64,000 nt of DNA. It comes from Botryotinia globosa. Taxonomy: Eukaryota; Ascomycota; Leotiomycetes; Helotiales; Sclerotiniaceae. Below the pieces are notes generated by a model. That model was not told the origin of the DNA and did no database searches. It worked only from the letters and a program-made list of their open reading frames with translations. The stretch spans positions 496,001-560,000 of the forward strand of contig RCSZ01000007.1 in the NCBI GenBank assembly GCA_014898425.1, written 5' to 3'. Made by a program: the position numbers and the translations under genes. The first letter of the stretch is position 1, and every line of letters starts with the position of its first letter. Below, in pieces: positions 11,101 to 22,186 of the stretch.

Positions 11101-13268
11101 CACCTCTTTATTCTATATCTCTTTATTCTACACCTCTTTATTTATTCATTCTATTTATATCTAATTATATTTAAATTATTTATACAAATAACTCATTTTT
11201 AAATCCCTATATCAATAATAGATGAACAAAACTCGAAAAATACTACTCTTTTATTAATAAATCATTATATTATATTATTATCATTATACTAAATCCCTTC
11301 TAAAAATAATTATATTTCAAAGAATCTTAAAAGGAATCTTATTCATTATAAATCAAAAAATAAAAGAATAATATCGAGAGATTTTGAAAAGAATATTATA
11401 AACCAGATTTCGAAAATTCATCTCAATCAATATTCAAAAAAACCTTTTCAAATATATTAATTACATACTTACAAATTAAAAAAGCATTTCATTATTTAAT
11501 AAACAAATATATAAAATATTTTATTACTTTTCTTCTTAAATATATTCAAAATCTTTGTAAATAATAGTTTGATTCTATATAATAATAATTATATTCTAAT
11601 TTAAGCAAAATGATATTTGATTTGTTTAATATCCCTAATATATTTGTTTTTATTAAACACTTATTCTTTTTTATAAAGATTATTATCACTATAAAACAAA
11701 ATAAACTTCAAATTACAATTATCGAAAAAATAGAATATTTGAAATTATAATTAGATTTAAATTTGTAAATAAAAAATAATATAAAATTTGAGAATTTGAA
11801 TAAATAAAAGATAGGAATTATTCTTTTAAATAATATTTTATTATTATTTAAGTTTTATTAAAATTAGTTTTGATTTTAATATTATCTTTTAAATATTTTT
11901 AGATTTTTATATTTCAGTTTTCCTATATATCTTTGTATATATCTATTTGAATAATATCTACAATAATAAGTATTCATCTTTCTGATATACATTATCTATT
12001 GTATCAAAAGCTTTATACACACCACCGTAATACTATAGTATACTAATGCCTACACTAACTCCAGATGACCATTCAGACTCGCCGAATTTAAGACTGCGTA
12101 TACCCAAAGAATCAATAACGAAACCGAGGTTGGATATTTGGTTTTCTCGAAAGTAGATGTGGTATGAAATACCATGGCAGACTCCAATGGATATCTGCGC
12201 ACTAGATGGAATACCTTCTAGACCAGACACATATTTTTGACCGTGTATTGAAATTAAATACACCTTAAATCCAGTAAGTATATTGGGTATATGTGTTGTA
12301 ATTTTTCGAGGTGCAAGTGGGAAATGATGCTTTTCAGGCAAATTATCGGTTGGTTTAGGAGGGATCCAGAAAGACGAAGAGTATGATGGATATCGAGCTT
12401 TTAACATAGATGCTAAATGGTCCAGTATTCGTATCCACGATATCAACCCATCCAAAGCAATGTAATCATTGTCGCCAAATGTACGATGAGCAAAGATTAC
12501 CATATCTTGTATCGTTATCGACTGTTTCAAGATTGAATTCGTATACGAGAGAAGGAGTTGCCAAGGAGAATATTGTGTAGATAGTGATAATGCAAATCGA
12601 TTAGAGATGAAATAGTTAAACAACGATTTTGAGTCAAGATGGTGTAAAACCATCCATATTATTTCTAATGGTAATTTATCAAGTTTGGATTCGTGATTGA
12701 GATTTGGACTATTTTCCGATGGTGGTAATGTTTCGAACATCAGGGTAGATAGGTCGAAATTGGCTATAATATAGTTAGAAATTGTATTCTATAAAGGATT
12801 TAGCAACTTCACCTTGAGATTGACTTATATATCTTGATATGCCGTCCTTTCTCATCCAGTCCTCTGTTAAAGCTTGGCAAAACGCAAATAGAACCTTAGG
12901 TGCTATATCCATCTTTAGCATGTTTTGCAAGGTTTGAAGACAAACATGATGGACGAGAAAGCAATTGAAACTGCCAGTAACTCTCCGTTGACAATAGACC
13001 TTGATCTCTCGATGATTGGAATTCTTAGAGCTTGTATAAGGAAATGTTATAAGACGAAAACTAATGGAAGATGAGGTATATGTTGGATGAGTGACAATCA
13101 TATCCTCATCTTGAGTTCGCAGTACTATAGATGTAATTTTTCAGTAAGTCAATAACCTTGAACTGTTAACGAAGATGTTAACTCACCAGCACGAAATGAT
13201 GTCGTCCATTGTATTTCACCACAACCATAACCACAAAAGGAGCATTGCAAACGGGCTTGATGTATCAT
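8113..13268 (-). pseudogene. F-box protein gene, split by an AT-rich insertion and carrying a stop
   Basis: The gene can be assembled on the minus strand. Exon 1 is 13268-13187 (ATG, a CSFCGYGCGE cysteine motif). An intron follows to 13125. Exon 2 is 13124-12813, then an intron with a CTAAC branch site (12812-12764). Exon 3 starts at 12763 and contains an F-box, KLDKLPLEIIWMVLHHLD. Exon 3 runs to about 12035, is interrupted by the block 8857-12034, and resumes in the same frame at 8856. An intron at 8754-8707 leads to exon 4, and a last intron at about 8322-8275 to the tail SQYFGAPGGPESTDTYKSFQ, ending at 8113. An in-frame TGA at 8356-8358 (DKI*VWNFPG) breaks exon 4, possibly CGA to TGA. F-box proteins usually act as SCF ubiquitin ligase adaptors; this copy is not intact. 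Confidence 0.7.
8857..12034. mobile_element. AT-rich 3.2-kb insertion inside the F-box gene
   Basis: The block is almost pure A/T with stops in every frame. It is bounded by the direct repeat ATAGTAT at 8850-8856 and 12035-12041. Removing the block and one repeat copy rejoins the flanking coding sequence in frame, so the repeats look like a target-site duplication of up to 7 bases. Near the left edge is a small hairpin, CCCGTAT-TCCGT-ATACGGG (8860-8878). No coding motif survives, so the element class is unknown. The composition fits a transposon erased by RIP. Confidence 0.65.
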
Positions 13269-13440
13269 TTTGTAAGAATACCTTGTCGAAACTGAAGAGA
13301 GATGGAAAGGAATTGAAAGAAATTGGAAGAATGAAGATTCCTTTTGAATGGCGACTTAGCCTTCTCGGATACTTGCATAAGGTTAAATTACAGTTGAACA
13401 AACAGAAGATTTTACCACACTGTGCACACTAGCGGTCGCC

Positions 13441-13918
13441 CTCATCAAAATCAGCGACGATAATATCTTATTAAGATTATGCCATATAGGGTGTCGGGTG
13501 TAATAGTCATTGGCAAAGGGAGATGGGAACTTGAAGTACTCCAGCTGCTTTTGCATTATAGTTGACTAAGGATTGAATATCTACCACAAGCTCTGAGGAA
13601 GGTAAATCATCTTAGATTGAGTGCCTCAGGCCATGAATATTACAACTCAGTGGTGAAATTACATTTACATGTTACATATTACATCACGTGTAGTAAGGCA
13701 CGAAACTCGCAATACTTTTCTTTACTTCCGAACAAATGAATGAACAAATATATTCACTTTTCTTACATTCTATACTGAAGGACGTCATGGATTCCCTTTC
13801 AAGAACAATTATCCTTAAAGATTAGGTTTGATTACTAATCAATCCTCAACTTATATAAGAAACTATTCAATTCAGTATACAACCTTTAAAAAAAACAAAA
13901 AAAAATAAAAAAGATAAT
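13441..13918. other. Region without gene
   Basis: Upstream side of the F-box gene. Composition shifts from normal to AT-rich around 13860. No ORF or repeat could be supported before the foldback element begins. Confidence 0.35.
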
Positions 13919-14145
13919 CTTATTAATTAGAGTTCAAGGAATCGATTGATATAATTTTTTTTGAATTATCTCAAAAATTAAAATTTATATTTATTATTGA
14001 AATATTAGAATAATAAAAGATTAAATATTGAAAGCGATTTATTATTCGAATTTATTGAAATATTTCAATAATAAATATAAATTTTAATTTTTAAGATAAT
14101 TTAAAAAGAACTATATCAATCGATCCCTTAAATTCTAATTAATAA
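13919..14145. repeat. Foldback repeat with long inverted arms
   Basis: The left arm (from about 13919, containing TTATTAATTAGAG and GGAATCGATTGATATA, to about 14010) is the approximate reverse complement of about 14050-14145. Matches include ATCGATTGATAT, AAAATTAAAATTTATATTTA and TTATTATTGAAATATT. Arms are about 90 bases, separated by roughly 40 bases. Differences are mostly C/T and G/A. It looks like a MITE or foldback element but no target duplication is certain. Confidence 0.65.
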
Positions 14146-14269
14146 AAATATTACTTTGTATTTAATTTATCAATTTCTTTAAGATTATATACTGGATTGA
14201 AAGATTTATTTTAATATATATACACCTCTAAATTCTAAATACATTTTTAGTTCAGGCAAAAATCTATTT

Positions 14270-15060
14270 TTGAGGGTTTGACCAAATGCGCGTTATCGGC
14301 CTCGGTAAAGGAGTATAAAAAGCAGCGCTGAATTTATACAGAAGTGTACAGGGGTAAGAGGCTAGTGGCTGTATAGTGGGCGATATTACATAGAGCAGCC
14401 CGAGGATTAAGCGAGGTATTCCCTGTTTAGGAAGCTGCGGTTTCCTGATGCAGAATCACTAATATTTATAATACTATAATAAAAATATAGAATCTATAAT
14501 GAAAATGTAGAATCTATAATAGGAGTATAGAATTTATAATAGAAGCGTAGAACTTATAATGAAAACATAGAATCTATAATAGAATCTATAATAAAAGTAT
14601 AAAATCTATAATGATAAAGTAAAATCTATAATTATATTTATTTATTGAATATTATATTTAAAATTATAAAATCTATCTATCTATAAATAAAATCTATTAT
14701 AAAATCTAGCTTTTTTAATTAGAATTTAAATAGTATAAAAATGAAAAAATATTAATTTTAGTAGTATAAAAGTAATTTATTAGACTTTTAATAGTATTAG
14801 AGTAATTTACTATAAATTCTAATATATTTTTATTCTTTTTGGAAAAAAGAAAAGAAAAAAGAAAGAATAATAGGAAATATAGAATTTATGATAGGAATAT
14901 AGAATCTATAATAGAATCTATAATAAAATCCTAGAATCTAACTACTTTTGATTAGAATCTAAATGACATAAAAGTAAAAAGATATTAATTTTAGTGGCAT
15001 GAGAGTAATTTATTAAGGTTTTAATGACATTAGAGTAATTTACTATATAATATAATGATT
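14270..15060. repeat. GC islet, 21-base-type tandem array and two RIP-diverged direct copies
   Basis: At 14275-14450 a GC-normal islet sits in AT-rich DNA and looks like a repeat fragment spared from mutation. At about 14455-14630 a degenerate tandem array repeats ATAGAATCTATAATAAAA-like units of about 21-23 bases, with a shorter array near 14875-14945. A segment at about 14698-14820 is repeated at about 14934-15047 in the same orientation; most differences are transitions (for example GTGGCATGAGAG versus GTAGTATAAAAG). No coding capacity is seen. Confidence 0.55.
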
Positions 15061-15102
15061 GATAAAATCCACCGAGGTGATTATTAAATATTAAAAGCTA
15101 AT

Positions 15103-15506
15103 ACACATCGATTTGTTTTTAATATTAGAATTAATATCATATTTATTGAATGAAATATTGAATTGAATATATATTAGATCTAATATATAATTGAAAATCT
15201 TCAAATATTTTTTAAGTAAATGTAATATTAAATCTAATAAAATAATAAATATATCAACTTTTCTCAACTTTTCTCAACTTTTTTATATATAATAGTTAAT
15301 AGTAGTTTCTAAGGTATTGTAAAATGAATATATTTGAAAAAACATAATATCTTCTTTATTTTTATATATCTCAATATCACTTTAAATATATTACCTTCAA
15401 TCAAATATATCGAATATATATTAACTTTAATATTTTAATTATCCTTATCGTTTTATTATTATTAGAGATTTTATTAAATAAAAATCAAATCGATCTGAAC
15501 GAGCCC
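15103..15506. mobile_element. Relic of the Harbinger-like MITE
   Basis: The right end CGATCTGAACGAGCCC (15491-15506) matches the right end of the element at 7694-8053 with one G/A change and is followed by the same TAA. The left side keeps only CATCGATTTGTTTTTAA near 15107, similar to the inverted right end, and lacks the terminal GGGCCCGTTC. The element is therefore a partial or decayed copy; its left border is uncertain. Confidence 0.5.
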
Positions 15507-15556
15507 TAAGAATCCCTTGGATGATCTTGAAATCTTAAGGTTGTTGGGATTAATAG

Positions 15557-15640
15557 AGTAGGTAGAGTAGAGTAGAGTAGAGTAGAGTAGAGTAGAGTAG
15601 AGTAGAGTAGAGTAGAGTAGATTAGATTAGATTAGATTGT
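15557..15640. repeat. Pentanucleotide microsatellite (TAGAG)n and (TTAGA)n
   Basis: A run of AGTAG/TAGAG units changes into TTAGA units near 15620 and ends around 15638. The change of unit within one tract indicates replication slippage with point mutation. Confidence 0.9.
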
Positions 15641-16665
15641 TAGGATAGGGTAGGCTAGGCCAGGCTGTAGAAAATTATTTTCTTCGTGGATGGATGGATG
15701 TGTATACTTTGGAATCAAAATTTGGGACGGGAGGGGATGGGATGGGCGAGATTGATTATGGTGAGAGTTTGCATGGCTGGGAGGTATTGTATTGCTGTAA
15801 AATGGATCTTTGGTTTGATTTGGGGGATTGAGTGTCCTAGAGCACTCTTACTCTAATCGTCGCTTTCTGACGAGCGGAGCGACGAGGAAACCTCTGAATG
15901 GTCCTAGAGTGGTTTTCGTTCGGTGGAAGGTGGAGGGCAGTGGTGGAGAGAGATCACGTGTATAGTACACGTCCATGCTCGATATGGAAAGGCGTTGGAG
16001 GAAAGTGCTAAAATTTATCTAGTAGTCAGGCTTGGAAATCTCGGGATTCGTTTTGATAATTTGTCGATTTGAAAGAATTTGCGATGGTTAGATGAATATT
16101 GTCTTTTTCTTATCTTATACACTACAGGCAAGAGATACCTAGTGGTAGTTGTATGGTGTTCCTGCTTACTTGCCAAGATCCATTCCGACCGTTTGATTCT
16201 TGATTTAGCGTTGGGTTTTTGGTTGGATGTCAGTTCATATGACGAAATACCAACCATATAGCTAGGAGTTTTCATACCTGCTTTGTTGAACAGTTCATCT
16301 ATCTCATGCTTTTCGATATCTCTCTTCTTGGACTGTGTTAAGAAATTGAAGGTCAATAGAATATCTATGATTCCCGCATTTTACTGTGTATAGAGAATCA
16401 TGAGTGAAGAGTTCGTGGCTGGTAAAAAATCAAGATCTGAGAGGGCTGGGATGATGATTACATGGGCAGTATGATGTATATATGCGCAGCAAGGCTGCGC
16501 CAAGTCTGGCGGAAAGGAAAGCGATGTGGCTTATGAGATGGGAGTGGTTTATTTAGTGTCCTGTTTATCCTGCTGATTTTTATGTATGATTTTTTGCGAT
16601 CTTGTTTGTTTGGGTTTTTGAATTTGTGAAAGTTACAGAGTCGAGATTTTTATCCGAAATTCAAA
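15641..16665. other. Intergenic region, no confident gene
   Basis: Holds an open minus-strand frame of 113 codons at 16015-16356 and an overlapping plus frame, neither with recognisable domain or clear codon bias. No repeats were found. The end of this stretch is the likely promoter of the gene starting at 16666. Confidence 0.35.
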
Positions 16666-17199
16666 ATGGGGACTCCGTTGACAAATCAAGACGTTCTGGA
16701 TCTCATGTCGGATTTAGAGCTCGATTGGTTGAAAATCTACGATTATGCTATGAGAGAAGGATTCAAAACCCGTGCTGAATTGTTGTTTGGGATTTTCGAT
16801 TCTCTGGATGAGACGATGAAATCGAATCCTAACGAAATGGCCATCATTTACCTCGCTATGAAAGAGAGGTAAAAATGACGTTCTGTGGTGCTGAAAGGAG
16901 TTTCAAAGTCGTGAAGAGAGGTGGCGAAGGTCTTGGGTGAGATGTCCAAGGCTTGTGATGATGCGCTGAAGGATATGCCGAAGACGTATTGGGAGGAGGA
17001 AGAGGATAGATTGGGGGAGAGGGAGTGTGAGAGAGATTATGAGTTGGAGTTGAAGATGCCGAGGATGCTGGAGAGGTATCATGTTTTGCTTGATTCGAGA
17101 AGAGTGCGGATGAGGAAGGGGGCGCTCGCTCCGGGGAAAGTGGTGGGTGGTAGTGAGCCTGCTAAGAAGGATTGGAGTTTGACGTGGGATGAGGGATGA
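16666..17199 (+). CDS. Hypothetical acidic helical protein (two exons)
   Basis: Exon 1 (16666-16868) starts at ATG and encodes MGTPLTNQDVLDLMSDLELD. A 48-base intron (16869-16916, donor GTAAAA, TGCTGAA branch, acceptor GAAG) removes an in-frame TAA. Exon 2 continues in frame to TGA at 17199, giving 161 residues. The product is rich in Glu, Lys and Met and likely helical; no family is recognised. The second ORF (17189-17662) overlaps the 3' end in another frame, so a frameshift could have split one longer gene. The decayed gene just downstream makes decay here plausible too. Confidence 0.4.
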
Positions 17200-17662
17200 G
17201 GGAATGGAAAGTAAAAAGGATGGAAAAGATGAGAAATGGAGTAAGAAAATGGAAATGTTTGAGATTGAAGCTGCATCTATAGTTTCGACACTTCCGATAC
17301 TTCCAACTCCTCCAATACCTTCGGATTCTCCAACACCCCAAATAATTCCGATACTTCAAGCACCTCCAACGCCTCCAATACCTGAAATTTCACTAGTAAC
17401 TTCAACACCACGAATACTTTCAACGTCTTCAATGCCTCCCATATCTTCTACAGAACTTGACACAGATCACTCATCGGAGTTTGAGTCTGAGTCAATGAAA
17501 GCCATGTTAAAGCAGGAGAGAACTCCCCCTGGAAACATTAACGAAAGGAAAGAAGCGCACGCAGACGACTTGTATTCGGACGATGTGAGATGGACAACAC
17601 CTAAAAGTAAGCATAAGAGCAGAGGAAGTCGACGTGATATGGTTACAGATTATATGGGGTGA
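17189..17662 (+). CDS. Proline-rich hypothetical ORF
   Basis: An ATG-started frame of 157 codons. After a Lys-rich start it carries a Pro/Ser/Thr-rich low-complexity segment with short repeats such as LPTPPIPSDSPTP and APPTPPIPEI, then a basic tail. It overlaps the previous coding region by 11 bases and the next block by 4 bases, so it may be a piece of a neighbouring decayed gene and not a gene of its own. No known domain is seen. Confidence 0.3.
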   Translation: MRDEGMESKKDGKDEKWSKKMEMFEIEAASIVSTLPILPTPPIPSDSPTPQIIPILQAPPTPPIPEISLVTSTPRILSTSSMPPISSTELDTDHSSEFESESMKAMLKQERTPPGNINERKEAHADDLYSDDVRWTTPKSKHKSRGSRRDMVTDYMG

Positions 17663-19904
17663 TGGTCAGTCCCTCATGGACGAAATATGAGAGAGTGCCC
17701 ATTCCAAAAAGTCTACCTATGTCAAGTCGAGTTTTGCAGATGAACTATGCCTTATGCCGGCTCACTGGCCCATCCCTCCCGATTCGTATCTCGGACGCTC
17801 TTCATCCTTTTCTTCTCTTCTACGATGTGCAAAGGCCTTGCGCTGTTTCAGTTGGGAATCTTTTGGTCTTCTATGGCATTCTTCTATACCAATTACTGTG
17901 GGGTGACAAGTGGGGATACCCTTTCTCAACAAATTACATTCATTAGGGAGGCTAACAAATCTTTCCACCTTTTTAGAAAACACGGCCGAGTCATAATTTC
18001 TCAACATCCCGTTTATTTCGACATCGATCACCCCGATACATTCAGTAGTTTCATTGATGCTCCCAACTTTGACGTTGAGCGTACCTCACCTCTATCTGTG
18101 AATAGGAAACCTGCATTCATTTTATTGTTGCAAGTAATCAAACAACCTCCATCCCTGCGAGTGATTAAAAAGGACCTCGAGGCGGTGCCGGATTGGCACC
18201 GTATCGATCACTTATTGCGTCTGGACTATAGGGAATATCTGTGGGCTATATATTCTCCTGCTGATGCGAACGTTTGCATGAGTTATGCCCTTAAAACTTG
18301 GAGTCGAGTGCAGCACCATGACCCTGGGTTGTTCTCACATCAATGTTTTGAAAGTATGAAGTTTTCTAGCAATTTTGGAGAGGTAAGAAGATCCGATCAA
18401 TACTGAGAGCGTAGGACAGGCTCTTCATCCCTCATTAATGGTTTAGAACATCAAAGTAAAGAGATCGAAAACCGTAAACCATCTGATATCAGTAAGAGCA
18501 GAGAATTTTCAGAAAATAACTTCAAGAAAGAAGCCCTTCTCCAGAATTACAGAGCTCGGATCATGTTCGAAGAATTGTATTCCAATCTAACGAAATCACC
18601 TTTCGATACCCATGTTAAGTTGAACGGAATATACTCTGGGGCCAGAAATTGCTTGGCAAATATGAGATTTTACCAAATGCTACTCGACGCATGGTTTGGA
18701 CATGTGTAAGAACGACTTTATGAGAATGTATACTCATGAATTCAGCTTCATGCTAATGACCCACCAGAAATGTGGACATGCTTCCTACGACAACTTTACC
18801 GAGTTCACAGGTCGGGAAGGAGCAGTTGTAGATTTTGCAAAGGAACTGATGAAAGCAGGCTACATAACTCGAGCACAGATAACAAGTCAACCATTAGGGG
18901 TGAAACTTTGGGTTAGTGGGAGACTTCAAAATGGCATCAATCTCATCTTGAGAAAACTTTCGAAAATTCGGAATACCTCTCTGCCAACCTTTGTCATAGC
19001 GAGTCTCCCGAAAACCCCGGTCTGTCTGCCTGCCGATGAGTGCCGTTGGCTTCACTTGTGCATGAAGAAAAAACCATACGCAACTCATCTCAAGCCACTT
19101 CACGTGTGTAAGGATGAAAATCATGATCCATTGACCGACAAAACTTCCTTCAAAGCTCTTAAACACGCTTATAATAAAGAAAAGACGTGGAAGGACTGGG
19201 CGATTTTGAAGTTGAGAAAAATTGAGTTTATAGGTGTATGAGCTCCCAATCCCGGTTGAATTTCTTTATCAGTATTTAGGGGTTTCAGAATCCGGGGGGT
19301 TTTGAACGGACTCTGAGCTTTAAGAGTATTGGACGAAGTGTTTGTCTATGTCTTGAGCACCAAAGTTTTCCTTACCAGCTGGTCAACACCGAACTTCCAG
19401 ATTTCGGTTGAACCTAACGTGTGGAATGGCGTTGCTGACTTTACATAGTTCGAAGCCTGTCCAGGCGGCTATGTTGATCATATCAAACCTAATGATCTTC
19501 CACCAACTACCAATGAGTATGATTTTGCACCGCCACCACCTCCGAAAATGGCTCCTCCTATAGGCCCAGAACACATGTTGCATCTTTTCCAAGACTGCCT
19601 TTCAATTTCTGATGTCAATTCAACTTTCTACCTCCAACGAATTCCCCACAGGAAGATCGAACCGATCGCATTTAATACAAATAGGTTAAGCGAAAATCTA
19701 GGCTGGGGATTACATTTTGTCAAGGGATTAAACACGTCTTTGGCAATTACCGTTATGTTTATACTCTCCTTGGTCTTAGGAATAGCATTTGCTATCTGTT
19801 GAACGATATTGGAGAAAGATATTCAAGGAGCATTTGGGCTTGCCGCTTATATTACTAGTGTTATGACCCTGGCGGTAATGACCTGGCAATTGTGGGCTTT
19901 ATGA
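17659..19904 (+). pseudogene. Broken gene for a large membrane-anchored fungal protein
   Basis: Pieces of one protein family can be followed in order. An N-terminal part (LPIRISDALHPFLLFYDVQR, frame 1) continues in frame 2 after a frameshift near 17945 (HLFRKHGRVIISQHPVYF). TGA at 18404 follows (SDQY*ERRTG, possibly Trp TGG). An intron with TGCTAATGA branch ends at 18768. Next come CGHASYDNFTEFTGREGAVV and LHLCMKKKPYATHLKPLHVC (frame 3). A gap or intron ends at the acceptor at 19448. The last part is FEACPGGYVDHIKP, PPPPPKMAPPIGPEHMLHLF, then two hydrophobic helices split by TGA at 19800 (FAIC*TILEKD, again where Trp fits). I recall this layout from uncharacterised multi-copy proteins of related fungi; function unknown. 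Confidence 0.6.
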
Positions 19905-21218
19905 TTTGAATGATGTGATTCAGCAAGTCGTGAAGGGTATTAAACGCCGGTGAGGGTCCTGTTTGTTGTTGATCAGACATGGCTCCACTTTGACTTCTAC
20001 AAGCTCAACCCTGTCTTGGTCCCAGCACGGCTGGGGTTACATTGTTACCAAGCAGAAAATTCCTATGATAATCTGTTCGTCGGCTCGCACTTTTTTATTC
20101 TTGGGGATAAACTTGGCAGACATGAGGAAACGGGATATATATGAGGTCTTTTATTTTTAGGCGGTGTAACGTCTCGCATTTTACGTAGTGAAGATGGCTC
20201 TCGACAGATGTGAGACTTGAGACAGGGGGATCGTGGAACGTGGGAACAATAAGCTTAATCTCGGGAGGCTAAGATGGCTTGCTTGGCTAGCTTGGCTAAT
20301 CTAGTTTCACCAATCAGATAAGGAAGAGGTATGCATCATCCCACCTACGTACAAGATATTCTCCAAATATATATATCGCTAAATCAATCCTAGGCAGAGA
20401 GCCAATCAGTGATCAGGCTCTGTGACAGCAGAAAACTTTATTGTCCGTTACGCTTATCGTTCAAATCCTTTTGAAGAAAGAAGTTGACAGGAGACAGGAG
20501 GCTGTAGTATCATATCCCCACTGTTTTAGATGGCATCAAGAAAAACCCGACACTAGATTGGCTCTAGCGGTGGGGGAGGAAGGAGAAACTTCTTCTGTGC
20601 TCGCGTGTTGTATCTTCTTGCTTGTATTCTTCGTGCTTTCTACTGCATTCATGAAGGATAACTTTCGTCATTCTTGAAGTTTTGGTATCAGAATGATCAT
20701 TTCCGTTTATGAAAATACCCCAGTAGGTATTTGGATGCCATGCTCCAGCCATGCTCCAGCCATGCTACAGGGATCACTAGACCAACCCTGCAACCTCCTT
20801 CAGAGTACCAGTAGTATTCGTTGTAGAATACTACCCGAGAGTAGGCAGTGTAGTATGTATCAAGTCATCCCACCCTACATCAGAAAGACAAATACCACCA
20901 AGGAAAAGCTGCCAAGCCAATTAGGAATAAATTTTTGAGAAATTGAGAAAGTTAAGCTTACTTCCTTCTGAATAAAGTTGAAAGGAGACAATCACAACAG
21001 ATCTCCACTGTTTTCATTGGCATTAAGGAAGAATCCCATTTAACCCATATTTTGGTTCTGGGCAAAGACCTAGGTAGCCCTTAGACCCATGAGCGCCATT
21101 GCCTTGTTCAACATCTCTCAGAAGATTCAAATCTTTCACGTATCCAACATGGAATCTTTTGATGACTTCGATCCTCAGTGGAACTTAAACTAGGACATCA
21201 ATTATTGCAGTCATCAAC
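19905..21218. other. Intergenic region with a diverged short duplication
   Basis: No credible gene. A stretch at about 20465-20540 (GTTGACAGGAGACAGGAGG ... CCCCACTGTTTTAGATGGCA) resembles about 20975-21040 (GTTGAAAGGAGACAATCAC ... CTCCACTGTTTTCATTGGCA), so an old direct duplication of about 75 bases is present. The sequence before 21219 is the promoter side of the next gene. Confidence 0.45.
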
Positions 21219-22186
21219 ATGTATTACCCACGGAATTATCTCTTGACATTTCTTACTTGCTTCTCGTGGAGTATAGGATATACTGGAGCTGATGATCATG
21301 GTGTTGTTTTTCTGTATCCGACGGATAATGTCACCATCAACTATCTCGATACCGTTAATGTAACATACACATCTCCTTTTCCAGAGCCTCAACTTTGGAT
21401 CTATTGTCAAAATATCACGGATATTACAGGTCCATTAATCACAGGTAAGATATTATTCCAAGATAATACAAAAGAACATGACAGAGCTATGAAAACTCAC
21501 TCAACATTTCTCTTCCAGAAAGCTATACCACGGTGACAGCATTTAATGGCTCTGCGCCAATCAATTGGAGATGGTTAGGTGGTTCACCTTGTTGGTTCGA
21601 TTTGAAACCAAATGCATCAAATGGATATGGAGCCAATAGTGAACATTTCATCGTCAACCAAAATCAACGTGCATCACCTACGACACTAGGATTACCGTTA
21701 CCTACGGATTCGTCAACTTCTACGACATCAACATCAACATCGATATCAACCACCACCTCGGATAGCAGTGATGCCACCACAACAGCAATTCCAAATCCTA
21801 CCACCTCTTCCACCAGTAAGTCCGCATCCGCCTCCTCGTCACCGACCCAGACCGGGCTTCCCACCGATAGCACTCCAACAACCGGTCTTTCCGGCGGCGC
21901 CAAAGCCGGAATCGGTATCGGTATCGCAATTGTCGCACTTTTGGCATTGGCAGCGGGATTCTTCTTCTGGCGCAAGAAACAGGCAAAAACCACGGATTAT
22001 ACGGTATATCCGACTTCGGAAGTGGCTATGAATGAGAAGATGGAGGATTCGAGCGATTATTCGAGGAATGAACAGGTGGCGCATGAAATGTATGCGCCGG
22101 AATATCATATCGAGATGCCGGGGACGCAGCCGGTGAGGGAACTGGGGGATGGGGAGATTAAGAGTCAGGCAACGAGGTTGGCGTGA
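21219..22186 (+). CDS. Single-pass membrane protein with Ser/Thr-rich stalk
   Basis: Exon 1 is 21219-21444 and exon 2 is 21519-22186, joined across a 74-base intron (GTAAGATA ... CTCTTCCAG, phase 1). The product has 297 residues. It starts with a signal peptide (YLLTFLTCFSWSIGYTGA), followed by a lumenal domain of about 120 residues with Asn-glycosylation sites (NVT, NIT). A stalk of Ser/Thr runs comes next, then one transmembrane helix (GIGIGIAIVALLALAAGFFF) with a basic stop-transfer (WRKKQ) and a cytosolic tail of about 60 residues. This is the architecture of fungal wall-stress-sensor or Mid2-like proteins, but the outer domain is not a recognised WSC domain. The likely site is the plasma membrane. 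Confidence 0.8.

Noticed and set aside
14455..14630. Possible CRISPR-like or centromere-like regular repeat
   Set aside because: Units are contiguous and degenerate without unique spacers, in a fungal AT-rich block; a simple tandem array explains it.
16015..16356. 113-codon minus-strand ORF with splice-like GTATGA
   Set aside because: No domain, overlapping frame on the other strand and no convincing acceptor.
20465..21040. Possible LTR pair
   Set aside because: The two similar segments are only about 75 bases, diverged, and lack TG...CA ends, primer-binding site or coding sequence between them.
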